42,684 nucleotides of DNA, taken from Thermoguttaceae bacterium. GTDB taxonomy: Bacteria > Planctomycetota > Planctomycetia > Pirellulales > Thermoguttaceae. The notes beneath the pieces are model-generated. The model ran no database searches, was not told where the DNA came from, and was given only the letters and a program-made list of their open reading frames with translations. This document shows positions 9,251 through 17,573 of the stretch, in pieces. The position numbers and the translations under genes were made by a program. Within the stretch, counting starts at the first letter, position 1; each line of letters starts with the position of its first letter. The stretch is from the NCBI GenBank assembly GCA_025062105.1, contig JANXAQ010000043.1, positions 1 through 42,684 of the forward strand, in the 5' to 3' direction.

Positions 9251-9607
9251 GAAGCCTCTGCATAATCATAATTCGAGGGAGATATTTTTATACCATTTCG
9301 GTTCCATCCCGGACGGAACCAATAGATTAGGTTGCTAGGACTGCTAGCACTCTACACATAGTAGCTATTTAGATGGGGAGAGCGAAAGCCTACAGAGTCA
9401 AAAAAATCTTAGAGGCTGTCTGGAAATCAACACTTGGGCGTTTCCCGATGCGGTTTGGATGAACCAGCTCTTCTAGCAAAAGACGGGAAAAATAGACACT
9501 TTTCGGTTGCTGGGTAAACCAGCTACGGAGCTGATTTCCCCTGGAAAAACGCATTTCCAGACAGCCTCTTAAAGGACACTATATGTTCCGGATTATGCCG
9601 AGGTTCC
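9251..9607 (+). mobile_element. Family B element (B4c) split by nested D2
   Basis: Left end GAAGCCTCTGCATAAT with GAGATATTTTTATACC. The interior runs to 9408, then D2 interrupts it. The end resumes at 9572 as CACTATATGTTCCGG and finishes ATTATGCCGAGGTTCC. Confidence 0.82.
9412..9568 (+). mobile_element. Family D element (D2), 157 bp, with 3-bp target duplication TTA, inside B4c
   Basis: Ends GAGGCTGTCTGGAAATC and GCATTTCCAGACAGCCTC. TTA flanks both sides (9409-9411, 9569-9571). It is the uninterrupted counterpart of D1, with TTTG at the site where B1 sits in D1. The TNA duplication and GAGGCTGTC ends resemble IS5-family (IS1031-type) elements. Confidence 0.88.
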
Positions 9608-9612
9608 CTTGG

Positions 9613-9648
9613 TTGGCCAAATGCATTAGATTGGCCGAAATGTATTAG
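9613..9648 (+). repeat. Pair of 18-19 bp tandem repeats, left of the A7-C1-A8 composite
   Basis: TTGGCCAAATGCATTAGA is followed by TTGGCCGAAATGTATTAG. Two more diverged copies lie at 10125-10161, on the far side of A7-C1-A8. The composite therefore sits within, or has duplicated, a short tandem array. Confidence 0.7.
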
Positions 9649-9799
9649 CTCGACTTTTGCCGTTTTTAGTTTCCTCCCGGAGGGGAAAAGTTCTAACTTC
9701 TTGCAACTATTGGAGTTAGGAAATTGGGCAAATAAAAGCAGGTTTCGTCGTAACTCCTAGAAGCAAAAGCAGGTAGGAAAAATGGCACACGTCGAGCTT
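9647..9799 (+). mobile_element. Family A MITE-like element (A7)
   Basis: Starts AGCTCGACTTTTGCCGTTTT and ends AAATGGCACACGTCGAGC. First member of an A7-C1-A8 composite. Confidence 0.85.
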
Positions 9800-9800
9800 C

Positions 9801-9965
9801 GAGGCTGTCCGAAAAAGCATTTTCTATGATGAAAGGGGTTTTCCTTCCTCAATGCCCAAAAAATCCCAAAATCCCTGTCTTGAAGCAGTAAGCAGTGTGG
9901 GGGATAGGAGCCGGTCGGCCAAAACCGATTGGAAACAAGCCAAATCCCCATTTTAGGTCAGCCTC
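9801..9965 (+). mobile_element. Family C element (C1), 165 bp, between A7 and A8
   Basis: Ends GAGGCTGTCCG and GGTCAGCCTC. The interior has AGCATTTTCTATGATGAAAG, ATCCCTGTCTTGAAG and AGGAGCCGGTCGGCC. It is flanked by TTC and TTA, a decayed TNA duplication. Close copies lie at 34367 and 33883. Confidence 0.85.
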
Positions 9966-10122
9966 TTAGCTCGACGTTTGCCATTTTAGGCCTTCTCTCG
10001 GAAGGAGAAAACTCTAACTCCTTGTAAATATTGGACTTAGGGGATTGTGTGAACAAAAGGAGGTTTCGTCGTTAACCGGTGGAAACAAAAGAAGTTAAGG
10101 AAAATGGCAAAAGTGGAGCTTA
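9966..10122 (+). mobile_element. Family A MITE-like element (A8)
   Basis: Starts TTAGCTCGACGTTTGCCATT and ends AAATGGCAAAAGTGGAGCT. Same orientation as A7. Confidence 0.85.
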
Positions 10123-10124
10123 GA

Positions 10125-10161
10125 TTAGCCGAGATGTATTAGATTGACCGAAATGTACTTG
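10125..10161 (+). repeat. Pair of 18-19 bp tandem repeats downstream of parA
   Basis: TTAGCCGAGATGTATTAG and TTGACCGAAATGTACTTG match the pair at 9613-9648. They lie 33 bases beyond the stop codon of the ParA-like gene. They might be leftover target sequence or a binding-site array. Confidence 0.6.
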
Positions 10162-10193
10162 TCTTTCCCCTATGGCTTTTCTCCCCGGTACTC

Positions 10194-10997
10194 TCAGCAG
10201 ATAAGACTGGGAGTGGTGCGGAGCAATTCTTCGGCCAATGCTCGATAATCTTCCGCCCCAGGAGACTGAGGGGCGTAGTGGAAGATGGATTGGCCGAAAC
10301 TTGGTGCCTCGGCCAATCGAATGTTGCGCCGGATCCGGGTTTGAAATATTCGCAGCTGAGCCCAAGGAGAGGTTTTTTGGGGGCGGCTAGCAAAAAACTC
10401 TTCCACATCCTGAATGACTTCCTGGGCAAGCCTGGTAGTGGCATCGTACATGCAGAAGACCACTCCTGTTACCCGAAGGGCTGGATTCAGCCGCCGAGCC
10501 ACCAGCTCGATTGTCTCCAACAATTTGCCCAGCCCATGCAGGGCCAAGAAGTGCGGTTGCAACGGGATGATTAGCTCTTGGACCGCCGTGAGCGCATTGA
10601 GCGTTAGCACCCCCAACGACGGTGGGCAATCCACTAGCAGATAATCCACCGGATGGTTATCTTCTTGCAGTTTGTCCCGGAGGATCATTTCCCGGCCGAC
10701 GACACCGGCCAGTTCCACCTCGGCTGCGGCTAGGTCCAAATCCGATGGCACTACCCAAAAGCCCGGATAGAGTTCCTGGCGGACCTCGGCCAAAGCACAA
10801 TCCCCCACCAGCACATCGTAGATCGAAGGCCGGTCGTTGCGCGGCTCGATTCCCAAATGTAAGGTGGCATGAGCTTGAGGATCCATATCGATCAGGCAGA
10901 CCCGACGTCCCATTTGGGCCAAGGCCACTCCAAGGTTGACTGCCGTAGTGGTTTTCCCTACTCCGCCTTTTTGATTGATCACCGCAATCGACCGCAT
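10194..10997 (-). CDS. ParA/Soj-family ATPase
   Basis: A 267-residue cytosolic P-loop ATPase of the ParA/MinD group. It has the deviant Walker A box KGGVGKTT (residues 10-17, with the signature lysine), the LIDMDPQAHAT switch I-like segment (about 35-45), and a DYLLVDCPPSLG Walker B (about 99-110). Such proteins move chromosome or plasmid origins, or position other cargo, with a ParB-type partner. No ParB gene is adjacent. That suggests either an orphan positioning ATPase or a partner encoded elsewhere. The ATG at 10997 has AAGGAG about 8 bases upstream. The gene stands alone between repeat-rich gaps. Two pairs of 18-19-bp repeats lie downstream, but they do not resemble the standard 16-bp chromosomal parS palindrome, so I do not call them parS. 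Confidence 0.9.
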   Translation of the reverse strand: MRSIAVINQKGGVGKTTTAVNLGVALAQMGRRVCLIDMDPQAHATLHLGIEPRNDRPSIYDVLVGDCALAEVRQELYPGFWVVPSDLDLAAAEVELAGVVGREMILRDKLQEDNHPVDYLLVDCPPSLGVLTLNALTAVQELIIPLQPHFLALHGLGKLLETIELVARRLNPALRVTGVVFCMYDATTRLAQEVIQDVEEFFASRPQKTSPWAQLRIFQTRIRRNIRLAEAPSFGQSIFHYAPQSPGAEDYRALAEELLRTTPSLIC

Positions 10998-11210
10998 TCG
11001 CTCTGCTCCTTACCAATCCGAAAGCTTTTTGGTACTATTGTAGTCAAATCCTTTCGGGTTGTTAGGTTGTTTCGGCCCGGGCAGCAGACATGGCCGTTTA
11101 GGGCCCAAGCAACCAATCCGTTTAATCTTCTCCCCAATGGCGTGTTTAAACAACTGGATTTTGCCAACTGGCGAAGTCCGCCACCAGACCAACCGGGAGG
11201 TGCCATGCGG
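10998..11210. other. Upstream region of the ParA-like gene, nothing clear
   Basis: No gene, strong promoter or repeat recognised. Confidence 0.4.
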
Positions 11211-11360
11211 CGGGACACCTTAAGTGGACTTTTGCCATTTTTGACCTCCTGCCAAAGGGCGAAAGCTTTAACCCATTGGAATTATTGGACTTAGGAAATT
11301 GCATGGATACAAAAGCCGATTGCCGTACCCACAGGAGGCAAACCAAGGTTAAGAAACGAG
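11211..11360 (+). mobile_element. Family A element (A9), right end lost
   Basis: Left end AAGTGGACTTTTGCCATTTT and interior ATTATTGGACTTAGGAAATT are clear. The terminal AAAATGGCAAAAGTC is missing. Confidence 0.65.
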
Positions 11361-11510
11361 TTAAAAACTGTCCGGAAATGGGATTGTACCGCTTTTCTGG
11401 CGGTTTTTCAGGCTGATGGGTCCAGCCTACAACAGTCGGTAAACTCGGAGTTTCGGGGCCTGTGGCCGAAGCTTTGCTTGGAAGCCAAGAGGACACCTCT
11501 GCATAATTTA

Positions 11511-11692
11511 GGAACTTTTGAAAAATTCTGAATATAAATAAATTATATGAACTTTTGATTCCCCTTGGTTGTTCTATCCCAACAACTACTATCTATTGGG
11601 TGCTAGCTCTGCCAGCACCCAACATATTGGGTTAGAGGCACGGTAAGACAAAATGGTATAAAAATATCTCCGTCGAATTATCCAGAGCTTTC
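11511..11692 (-). mobile_element. Family B element (B5) next to a B left-end fragment
   Basis: Starts GGAACTTTTG, contains CTACTATCTATTGGGTGCTA and ATGGTATAAAAATATCTCC, and ends ATTATCCAGAGCTTTC. Flanks TTTA and TTTC are near-matching. A 20-base scrap of another B (GGACACCTCTGCATAAT) precedes it at 11491. From 11693 to 12142 I see only short GGCTATATTG repeats near 11936 and no credible gene. Confidence 0.75.
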
Positions 11693-12142
11693 TTTCTAGA
11701 ATCCAAAGGAGGATTTTTACATCATTGGGGTGCCTTCTGCTTCTATCCTGATATGTCTGGCTGTTATACCATATCTTTGGGAGGTATTTACCATCACACC
11801 GCCAGCAATTGTGCGTCCTCAATAGGGGGAAACGAACCTTTCGAAAGAAGCTAATTGCTACTTTGGAGAAATTACATACTTTTGGAAAGATCCGTTGGAA
11901 GATCAGCAGATGTACGGTTTCGGAGACTGTGTTGGCTATATTGCTTTGGCTATATTGGCTATTCGATCCCTTCTGTGCTCATCAACGAGCTTTCGGGATT
12001 TGCCTAGACTGGTATCCAAACACTTCAACGCCAACTTGTGTATCACAGCGAGCCCAATAATAAGGCCGCTAGCACTGGGAGCAACCTAGATAGAATCGGT
12101 GGAGCACGGAGCTGGCCAATCCCTATGGCTCCAAGAGTTATA

Positions 12143-12324
12143 GGAACCTCTGTAAAATCCTGAACATATAGTGAACTTTGTGAACCTTTGACTCTCGTGC
12201 CGGTTGATTCTCCTATCTGGAAATCTATTGGGTACTAGCAATACTAGCAGCCCTATATGTTGTGTTAGAGAAAAGACCGGACAAAATGGTATAAAAGTAT
12301 CCCTTTCGGATTATACGAGGTTCC
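12143..12324 (-). mobile_element. Family B MITE-like element (B6)
   Basis: Starts GGAACCTCTGTAAAATCCTG and ends ATTATACGAGGTTCC. TTATA occurs on both sides, but not in perfect register. A 3' fragment of a forward B copy (TGTTCAGGATTTCGCAGAGG) follows to 12366. Confidence 0.82.
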
Positions 12325-12481
12325 TTATAAAGTTTACTGGCTGTTCAGGATTTCGCAGAGGTTCCCGACTGTGTTTCGGCACAGCCAGTAATGGGGTTGA
12401 ATTAGGATAGTATCTGGCCTTGGTAGCAGGTTAGCGAGTTGGGAACTAGCACCCCTCCGGGATGTCAAAGGAGTCGAAGCG

Positions 12482-13900
12482 ATGGGGGAGTTTCGGATCG
12501 AGCGGGATACAATGGGACCGGTGCAGGTGCCGGCCGAGGTCTATTGGGGTGCCCAGACTCAGCGGGCGGTGGAAAACTTTCCCATCTCGGGCCGGGCATT
12601 GCCAGGCGAGTTAATCCATGCTTTGGGGCTGGTTAAATGGGCTGCTGCCGTTGTCAACCGAGATTTAGGGCGATTCCAGGCTGCTGCTCGGCCTCTTTCC
12701 GACTCCCAGGTCGAGGCCCTGATTACTGCCTGTTGGGAAGTGGCGGAAGGCAAGTGGGATCATCAGTTTCCGGTGGATGTATATCAGACCGGTTCAGGCA
12801 CCTCCAGCAACATGAACGCTAATGAGGTCATTGCCCATCGGGCCATGGAACTTGCCGGTCTGGATCGTCTCGCACCGCAAAAAACCATTCATCCCAACGA
12901 CCACGTCAACCTCGGGCAAAGCTCTAACGATGTGTTTCCGACAGCCATTCGTGTGGCAGCCGCCACCGCTATCAAAAATCAGTTGCTTCCCGCACTGCGG
13001 GACTGCCATCAGCAGTTATCGGCCAAAGCAGCCCAGTGGCAAGAGATTATCAAAATTGCTCGAACCCATCTGGCCGACGCTACTCCCATCCGTTTAGGCC
13101 AGGAAGTCAGCGGTTGGGCCCGCCAAATGGAGCTGGCCGGCCAGCGGGCAACCCAAGCCCTCCAAGCCCTCTGCGAACTACCCATCGGCGGCACCGCTGT
13201 CGGCACCGGCATCAATACCCATCCCAACTTCGGTCGCCGAGTGGCGGAGCTTTTGGCCCAAAAAACCGGCATCCCCTTTGTCGAAGCAGCCAACCACTTC
13301 GAGGCCCAATCGCAGCAAGACGCCCTGGTCGATTGCCATGGCCAACTGCGTACCATAGCCGTCAGCCTCTTTAATGTGGCTAACAATATTCGATTTTTGG
13401 CCTCAGGCCCTCGATGCGGACTGTACGAAATTATTCTGCCCGAACTGCAGCCGGGCAGTTCCATCATGCCTGGCAAAGTCAATCCTGTGCTCTGCGAGGC
13501 ACTCATGCAAGCGGCAGCTCGGGTCATCGGCAACGACCAGTTGATCGCCTTTTGCGGTGCTACGGGCGGCCAGTTCCAATTGCATGTCCTAATGCCCGTC
13601 ATGGCCGAGGCGCTGTTGGAAAGCATTCGACTTCTGGCCCGCTCCGCCCACGTGTTCGCCCATAAGTACTTGGCCCAAATGGAAGCTAACCCACAACAAT
13701 GCCAAGCCATGGTAGAAAAAAGCTTAGCTCTTGTAACCGCTTTGGTTCCTTATCTTGGCTACGATCGGGCCGCCCAATTGGCCAAAGAAGCCTTCCAGAC
13801 AGGCAAAACCATCCGCCAACTCTGTCAAGAGCAGTGCCTGCTTTCCAAAGAGGAACTTGACCAGGTGCTCGACCCCCGCCGGATGTGCTCCCCAGGGTAA
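12482..13900 (+). CDS. fumC: Fumarate hydratase, class II
   Basis: The TCA-cycle enzyme that hydrates fumarate to L-malate; iron-independent and homotetrameric in the family. 472 residues, a normal length. Visible landmarks are TGSGTSSNMN (103-112), the B-site-like HPNDHVN (137-143), RTHLADATP carrying the catalytic His (about 194-202), and the superfamily signature GSSIMPGKVNP (325-335) with the catalytic serine loop. The alternative, aspartate ammonia-lyase, is less likely. The N-terminal FRIERDTMGPVQVPAEVYWG and TGIN(T)HPNF with GTAVGTG fit fumarase. The ATG at 12482 has AAAGGAG about 8 bases upstream. It stands alone on the plus strand between repeat-filled gaps. The upstream 115 bases contain CTGTG/CACAG (12368-12383), a weak palindrome. 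Confidence 0.96.
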   Translation: MGEFRIERDTMGPVQVPAEVYWGAQTQRAVENFPISGRALPGELIHALGLVKWAAAVVNRDLGRFQAAARPLSDSQVEALITACWEVAEGKWDHQFPVDVYQTGSGTSSNMNANEVIAHRAMELAGLDRLAPQKTIHPNDHVNLGQSSNDVFPTAIRVAAATAIKNQLLPALRDCHQQLSAKAAQWQEIIKIARTHLADATPIRLGQEVSGWARQMELAGQRATQALQALCELPIGGTAVGTGINTHPNFGRRVAELLAQKTGIPFVEAANHFEAQSQQDALVDCHGQLRTIAVSLFNVANNIRFLASGPRCGLYEIILPELQPGSSIMPGKVNPVLCEALMQAAARVIGNDQLIAFCGATGGQFQLHVLMPVMAEALLESIRLLARSAHVFAHKYLAQMEANPQQCQAMVEKSLALVTALVPYLGYDRAAQLAKEAFQTGKTIRQLCQEQCLLSKEELDQVLDPRRMCSPG

Positions 13901-13967
13901 TCTGGATAAGAGGCGAAACCCTACTCCCACTCCTCGGCAACCTCTGTCTCTCCTTCGAAGGATAGAT

Positions 13968-14010
13968 GGAACCTTGCATAATTGCTGGAAATATTTTTGG
14001 GAACCTCTGC
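13968..14010 (+). repeat. Family B deletion remnant
   Basis: GGAACCTTGCATAATTGCTG with GGAAATATTTTT joins directly to GGAACCTCTGC. This leaves the left end plus a second terminus, directly abutting A10. Confidence 0.55.
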
Positions 14011-14161
14011 AGTCGCTTTTTGCCATTTTCCTTAACTTGGTTTATCTTCAAAAGTCGCGGCGAACACTCCTTTTGTGCACCCGATTTCCTAACTCCAATA
14101 ATTCCAAGGAGTTACAGCTTTGCCCTTTCAGCAGGGGCCAAAATTGGCAAAAGTCGAGCTA
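14011..14161 (-). mobile_element. Family A MITE-like element (A10)
   Basis: Starts GTCGCTTTTTGCCATTTTCC and ends AAATTGGCAAAAGTCGAGCT. It is inserted next to a B remnant. The 140 bases to the next gene show nothing. Confidence 0.82.
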
Positions 14162-14301
14162 AGGGGACCACAAACAAATCAGCCCACCATTTCTCTACCC
14201 AGCAGGGGAAACTTCGCTGGCCGGCCTCTTGCAACCAGCCGAGAGGCAAATGCCTTCCATCGGCTGAACTGGTCCGGTAGTAGCAAATCCGCTAGGTGTG
14301 G

Positions 14302-14949
14302 TTAACCAACCGGTAACGTGCCAGGGGAGTGATAATCCGTATTGGTTAGGTACTCCAGCACCCCTTGAGCATTTTCCCAGACATCCCGCATGTAGTACTC
14401 TTTAAGGGCCTTAAGAACCACAGCCTTTTGATCTCGATTCAAGCCACTATAGCCGACGATGGATTTCAAAATCCGATCATCCCCCTTGTCTAGATTGGTT
14501 AAGGCCCACCGCTTGGCCAGTTGATAGACCATGATGCCTCGAAGCCGAAGTCCTTCGGAACGAAGTTCCATGTCCAGCTCTACCAGTTTAAAATCACCTT
14601 GGGCCGGTAGAAGCTCGAAATTGCGACTTGCTTGGACAAACCCGTAATTGGTTTTCACCATCCAGCCGTCACCATTATTGACCCAAGTGGCCACCAGATG
14701 GGCTTTGTCCACGATCAGATAGCGATTCATCCGATTGAGACGTTCTGGCCAATGGTGAGTTGGCAGATGGAACTCGGAGGCGGGCTGAACATGGGCCTCG
14801 GCCGTTTCCGACACGGCAATGCCGGTAGCTTCCGAAACCGCCGGTACGGTTACCGGCGAGCCACATTTAGGACATTTGCGGGTCTGTCCGGCAATCTCCT
14901 CCTTCGCATTAAGCTTACTGCCGCAGCTTGGACAAGTAAACCGAATCAT
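14302..14949 (-). CDS. Zinc-ribbon protein of unknown function
   Basis: 215 residues. The N-terminus MIRFTCPSCGSKLNAKEE is followed by RKCPKCGSPVTVP, giving two CxxC knuckles (Cys6/Cys9 and Cys26/Cys29). This fits the short zinc ribbons commonly fused to the N-terminus of planctomycetal proteins. The remaining 180 residues (for example RLNRMNRYLIVDKAHLVATW and SIVGYSGLNRDQKAVVLKALK) contain no motif I recognise and no membrane segment. I start at the ATG at 14949 because GGGGAGGAG lies about 7 bases upstream; a longer frame to 14982 would remove that logic. It is divergent from the J-like gene at 15259, with a palindrome between them. The function is unknown. Confidence 0.75.
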   Translation of the reverse strand: MIRFTCPSCGSKLNAKEEIAGQTRKCPKCGSPVTVPAVSEATGIAVSETAEAHVQPASEFHLPTHHWPERLNRMNRYLIVDKAHLVATWVNNGDGWMVKTNYGFVQASRNFELLPAQGDFKLVELDMELRSEGLRLRGIMVYQLAKRWALTNLDKGDDRILKSIVGYSGLNRDQKAVVLKALKEYYMRDVWENAQGVLEYLTNTDYHSPGTLPVG

Positions 14950-15046
14950 GACGGCACTCCTCCCCATCGGGCTAAAAGTCAATGGCCCCCACCAAAATAC
15001 ACTTGCCCCCCTTTAGGACCATCCAATCACCCCACCGTTTTAGGTG

Positions 15047-15069
15047 GAGTGTGATTTTGGTGCACACTC
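15047..15069. promoter_or_regulatory. Palindrome in the divergent intergenic region
   Basis: GAGTGTG-attttggtg-CACACTC is a perfect 7-bp dyad about 100 bases upstream of the zinc-ribbon gene and 190 upstream of the J-like gene. It could be an operator for either. It is not followed by a T-run. Confidence 0.4.
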
Positions 15070-15189
15070 TAAACTTCCGACTTCTACTAGTATATAGGAA
15101 GCCGCCAGTTTTGTCCCCCCTAGCAGAGGAATTCTGAATCCCAGGAAGCTTTTTCTCTGGGCAGTGGAACTTTTCCGACGAGGTTTTGT

Positions 15190-15221
15190 TACAATAAGTA
15201 ATACTGGGCTATTTCAGCCCA
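15190..15221 (+). promoter_or_regulatory. Possible -10 box and hairpin before the J-like gene
   Basis: TACAAT (15190-15195) is a fair -10 hexamer, but I see no good -35. Ten bases on, TGGGCT-atttc-AGCCCA (15205-15221) forms a small hairpin that would lie at or near the transcript start. Weak. Confidence 0.3.
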
Positions 15222-15258
15222 AGGGACTCTCTCATCCTCCATAAGCAGGAGACCACGG

Positions 15259-17073
15259 GTGCAAGAGTCGTTTGATCCATATGCGGTGTTTCTGGGATTT
15301 CCCGTAGGGCAGCCCCCCAAAAATTATTACGAGCTTTTAGGTTTGCCGTTAGGCGAATCGGATCCGGAGAAGATCTCTGCGGCCGTCGAACGCCTTCGGA
15401 ACCAAGTCCGGCATATTCGACCTGGAGCCTATTTGGCACAATGGCAGCAACTGCTAGACGAATTAACTGCGGCGAAAATTTGTTTATTAGATCCGGTAGC
15501 TAAATCTCTCTATGATGAGAGCCTCCAAAAAGGACAGCCCAGTAGTCCTAGCGGGTCGGGGACCTTGTTTGCCCCCTCTGGGGAGCCAACGCCCCATGGA
15601 ACTCCAGAAGCTCCCGGGGGAATACCCCCTGGGCCTGTTTCTTCTGCTCCTCCCCGCCAGCAAACGCCCCAGGAAGCAGCTACGCCTGCTCCAGGCTATT
15701 TCCCCTCTGGAATTCCGATAACCAATCCTCAGGCCCAAATGCCTCCAATGGGGGAGACACAAAAGATGCTGACGGGGGAGGTTTCCCCGGTAGGGTATTG
15801 TTTGCCTCCTAGTGGTTCGGGCCCCCCGCCCCAATATGCCTATTCTGAAGGGGCATTTCCCCACCAATTTGGCGGTTATCACCCGGGGCAAGTCCACCCT
15901 CATGGAATCCCTTGGGGGATCCCAATTACCCCCCCAGTAGGACATCCATATAGCACTACCTCTGGGGTAGGCTCTTCGGGAAGTACCGCTCTACCTAGCT
16001 TTGCCGCCCAGCAAGGAGGTATATATCCCCGCGCTCAGCTGCTCCCCCCAATGCCTTCTGGAAACATTCCTCCCAGTGGCCCGGCTGCTGGGGCTCATCT
16101 GATTCCGGATCCTCTGCCAGGAGCCACCACCCAGATTGCTATCAAAAAGGCTCCGCTTCAGGCTCGTCAGTCGGTAGTATGGTGGATGGCCAGTTGCGTG
16201 GTATTGATTCTTCTGGCCCTAGGATTGTTTTTCCTCTTTTACCGAGTACGGATGCAATGGCCTGAAGCGGCAGTACCAAAAACTTCCGCTGGGAACCAAT
16301 CCTCTTGGAACCAGATGCCCTCCGACCCCTCGAGTGGGAAAAGTGTTTCCGGCACCTTTGCTAGGAACGGACAACCGAAGGGATCAACATCTCCGGCGGA
16401 GAAATCCTCACCACCTGGCGAAGAGCGGGAAAAACATGGAGGTGGGATATCTGACCAAAATTCCCTTAAACCAGGAGAAAAAAGACCTCTGCAACCAAAA
16501 CCCTCCCTGGACCCTGCCAAACAGGCGGCTTGGGAAAAAGCCGTCCAGGAGGTTCGCTCTGCCCTGGCCGAACACGATCTTGCCTCCGCAGCAGAAGCCT
16601 TAAAAACGGCAGAGACCAACGCTCAGACCCCCGAGCAACATGAAGTAGTCGAACGACTTCGGATGCTTGAGCACTACTTGGGGGAATTTTGGAAAGGAAT
16701 TCGCCAGTCGGTCAGCTCCTTGCAGGTGGCGCAGGAATTCACCGTAGGGAATATCCGATTTGCTATTGTGGAAGGAAATTCCCAGTATTTAATCGTGCGG
16801 GCAGAGGGTCGAAATATCCGTTGGCCGATCGAAAAGATTCCTGGTTCGGTGGTGGAACTTTTGGCTAGGCGGTGGTTTCGTACCAATCACCCGGCCACCC
16901 AATTGGCCTTCGGGGCTTATTATGCGGTGCGGGGCGAGACCCAACGGGCTAGGCAATACTGGGAACAAGCGGGCAAGAGTGGCGGTGTGGATGTCAACGG
17001 GTTGCTGGAAGAATTGCGGAATTGGCCATTGTCTCAACCGCCGCCACCCGAAGGCCAAAGCCCTCTCCAATAG
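15259..17073 (+). CDS. Membrane-anchored J-domain-like protein, planctomycete type
   Basis: 604 residues from a GTG at 15259, with AGGAG about 6 bases upstream. Residues about 20-95 resemble a degenerate DnaJ-like domain: NYYELLGLP near the start, then helices ending in LLDPVAKSLYDESL. The HPD tripeptide needed to stimulate DnaK is absent, so it may bind partners without acting as a true co-chaperone. A long Pro/Gly/Ser-rich stretch (about 95-300) precedes a single membrane helix (WWMASCVVLILLALGLFFLF, about 310-330). A charged linker follows, then a C-terminal region with helical repeats (KAVQEVRSALAEHDLASAAEALKTAE, split here at about 430-455) and a compact domain to the end. The N-terminus is probably cytoplasmic. 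Function is unknown. Confidence 0.75.
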   Translation: MQESFDPYAVFLGFPVGQPPKNYYELLGLPLGESDPEKISAAVERLRNQVRHIRPGAYLAQWQQLLDELTAAKICLLDPVAKSLYDESLQKGQPSSPSGSGTLFAPSGEPTPHGTPEAPGGIPPGPVSSAPPRQQTPQEAATPAPGYFPSGIPITNPQAQMPPMGETQKMLTGEVSPVGYCLPPSGSGPPPQYAYSEGAFPHQFGGYHPGQVHPHGIPWGIPITPPVGHPYSTTSGVGSSGSTALPSFAAQQGGIYPRAQLLPPMPSGNIPPSGPAAGAHLIPDPLPGATTQIAIKKAPLQARQSVVWWMASCVVLILLALGLFFLFYRVRMQWPEAAVPKTSAGNQSSWNQMPSDPSSGKSVSGTFARNGQPKGSTSPAEKSSPPGEEREKHGGGISDQNSLKPGEKRPLQPKPSLDPAKQAAWEKAVQEVRSALAEHDLASAAEALKTAETNAQTPEQHEVVERLRMLEHYLGEFWKGIRQSVSSLQVAQEFTVGNIRFAIVEGNSQYLIVRAEGRNIRWPIEKIPGSVVELLARRWFRTNHPATQLAFGAYYAVRGETQRARQYWEQAGKSGGVDVNGLLEELRNWPLSQPPPPEGQSPLQ

Positions 17074-17221
17074 AGTGAAAGAGTTGGATTGCCAGTGGCA
17101 AGACCGTGGGCAGCGGGGTAATTTACCGGAGATCTTTTCGTTGGCTTTTTCCGTCTGTCAGAGACTGTACTAAATTGCTCCTTCCGAGGGTTGCCGAAGT
17201 TATTCCGGCGCCTTTGCCTAC
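17074..17221. other. Short gap after the J-like gene
   Basis: No gene or terminator hairpin recognised. Confidence 0.35.
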
Positions 17222-17475
17222 ACGTGACTTTTGCCATTTTGGGGCTTGCCCCTAGAAGAGTCGACTTTTGCCATTTTGGGCCTTTTGTCGAAAGAAGAAA
17301 GCCCTAACTGCCTGGAATTACTCGAGTTAGGGAATTGTATGCACAAAAGGAAGGGCAGCCGTAACTCCTGAACAGAAAAGAAGTTAGGAATAAATATTAA
17401 GCGGGGGTAGGAAAAGGAAGTTTCGCCCGAAGTACTGGAGCAAAACAAGTTAGGGAAAATGGCAAAATTCGAGCT
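17222..17475 (+). mobile_element. Family A element (A11), apparently one copy inside another
   Basis: The left end occurs twice (GTGACTTTTGCCATTTTGGG at 17224 and GTCGACTTTTGCCATTTTGG at 17261). The family 3' part also occurs twice (AAGAAGTTAGGAATAAAT, then AAACAAGTTAGGGAAAATGG). This is best read as one A inserted in another, with the inner right end lost. It ends ATGGCAAAATTCGAGCT. The next 100 bases are unremarkable. Confidence 0.7.
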
Positions 17476-17573
17476 ACAAAACCCTTCAAATAGAGAGATA
17501 CCAAACTTCTAGCGATACTAAATGCCAAAGGGGGTATTGCTTGATTAGTCAACGGATTTTTGGCACCAGGTTC

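Noticed and set aside
9613..10161. parS sites near the ParA-like gene
   Set aside because: The 18-mers are not the 16-bp GTTTCACGTGAAAC-type palindrome, and there is no ParB gene.
11809..12089. Short hydrophobic frames between B5 and B6
   Set aside because: No ribosome site, no family likeness, and overlapping frames are equally open in this A/T-rich stretch.
13009..13710. 233-residue minus-strand frame inside fumC
   Set aside because: Its composition (Trp, Arg, Ser and Ala rich) is that of an antisense shadow, it has no ribosome site, and the plus-strand frame is a clear fumarase.
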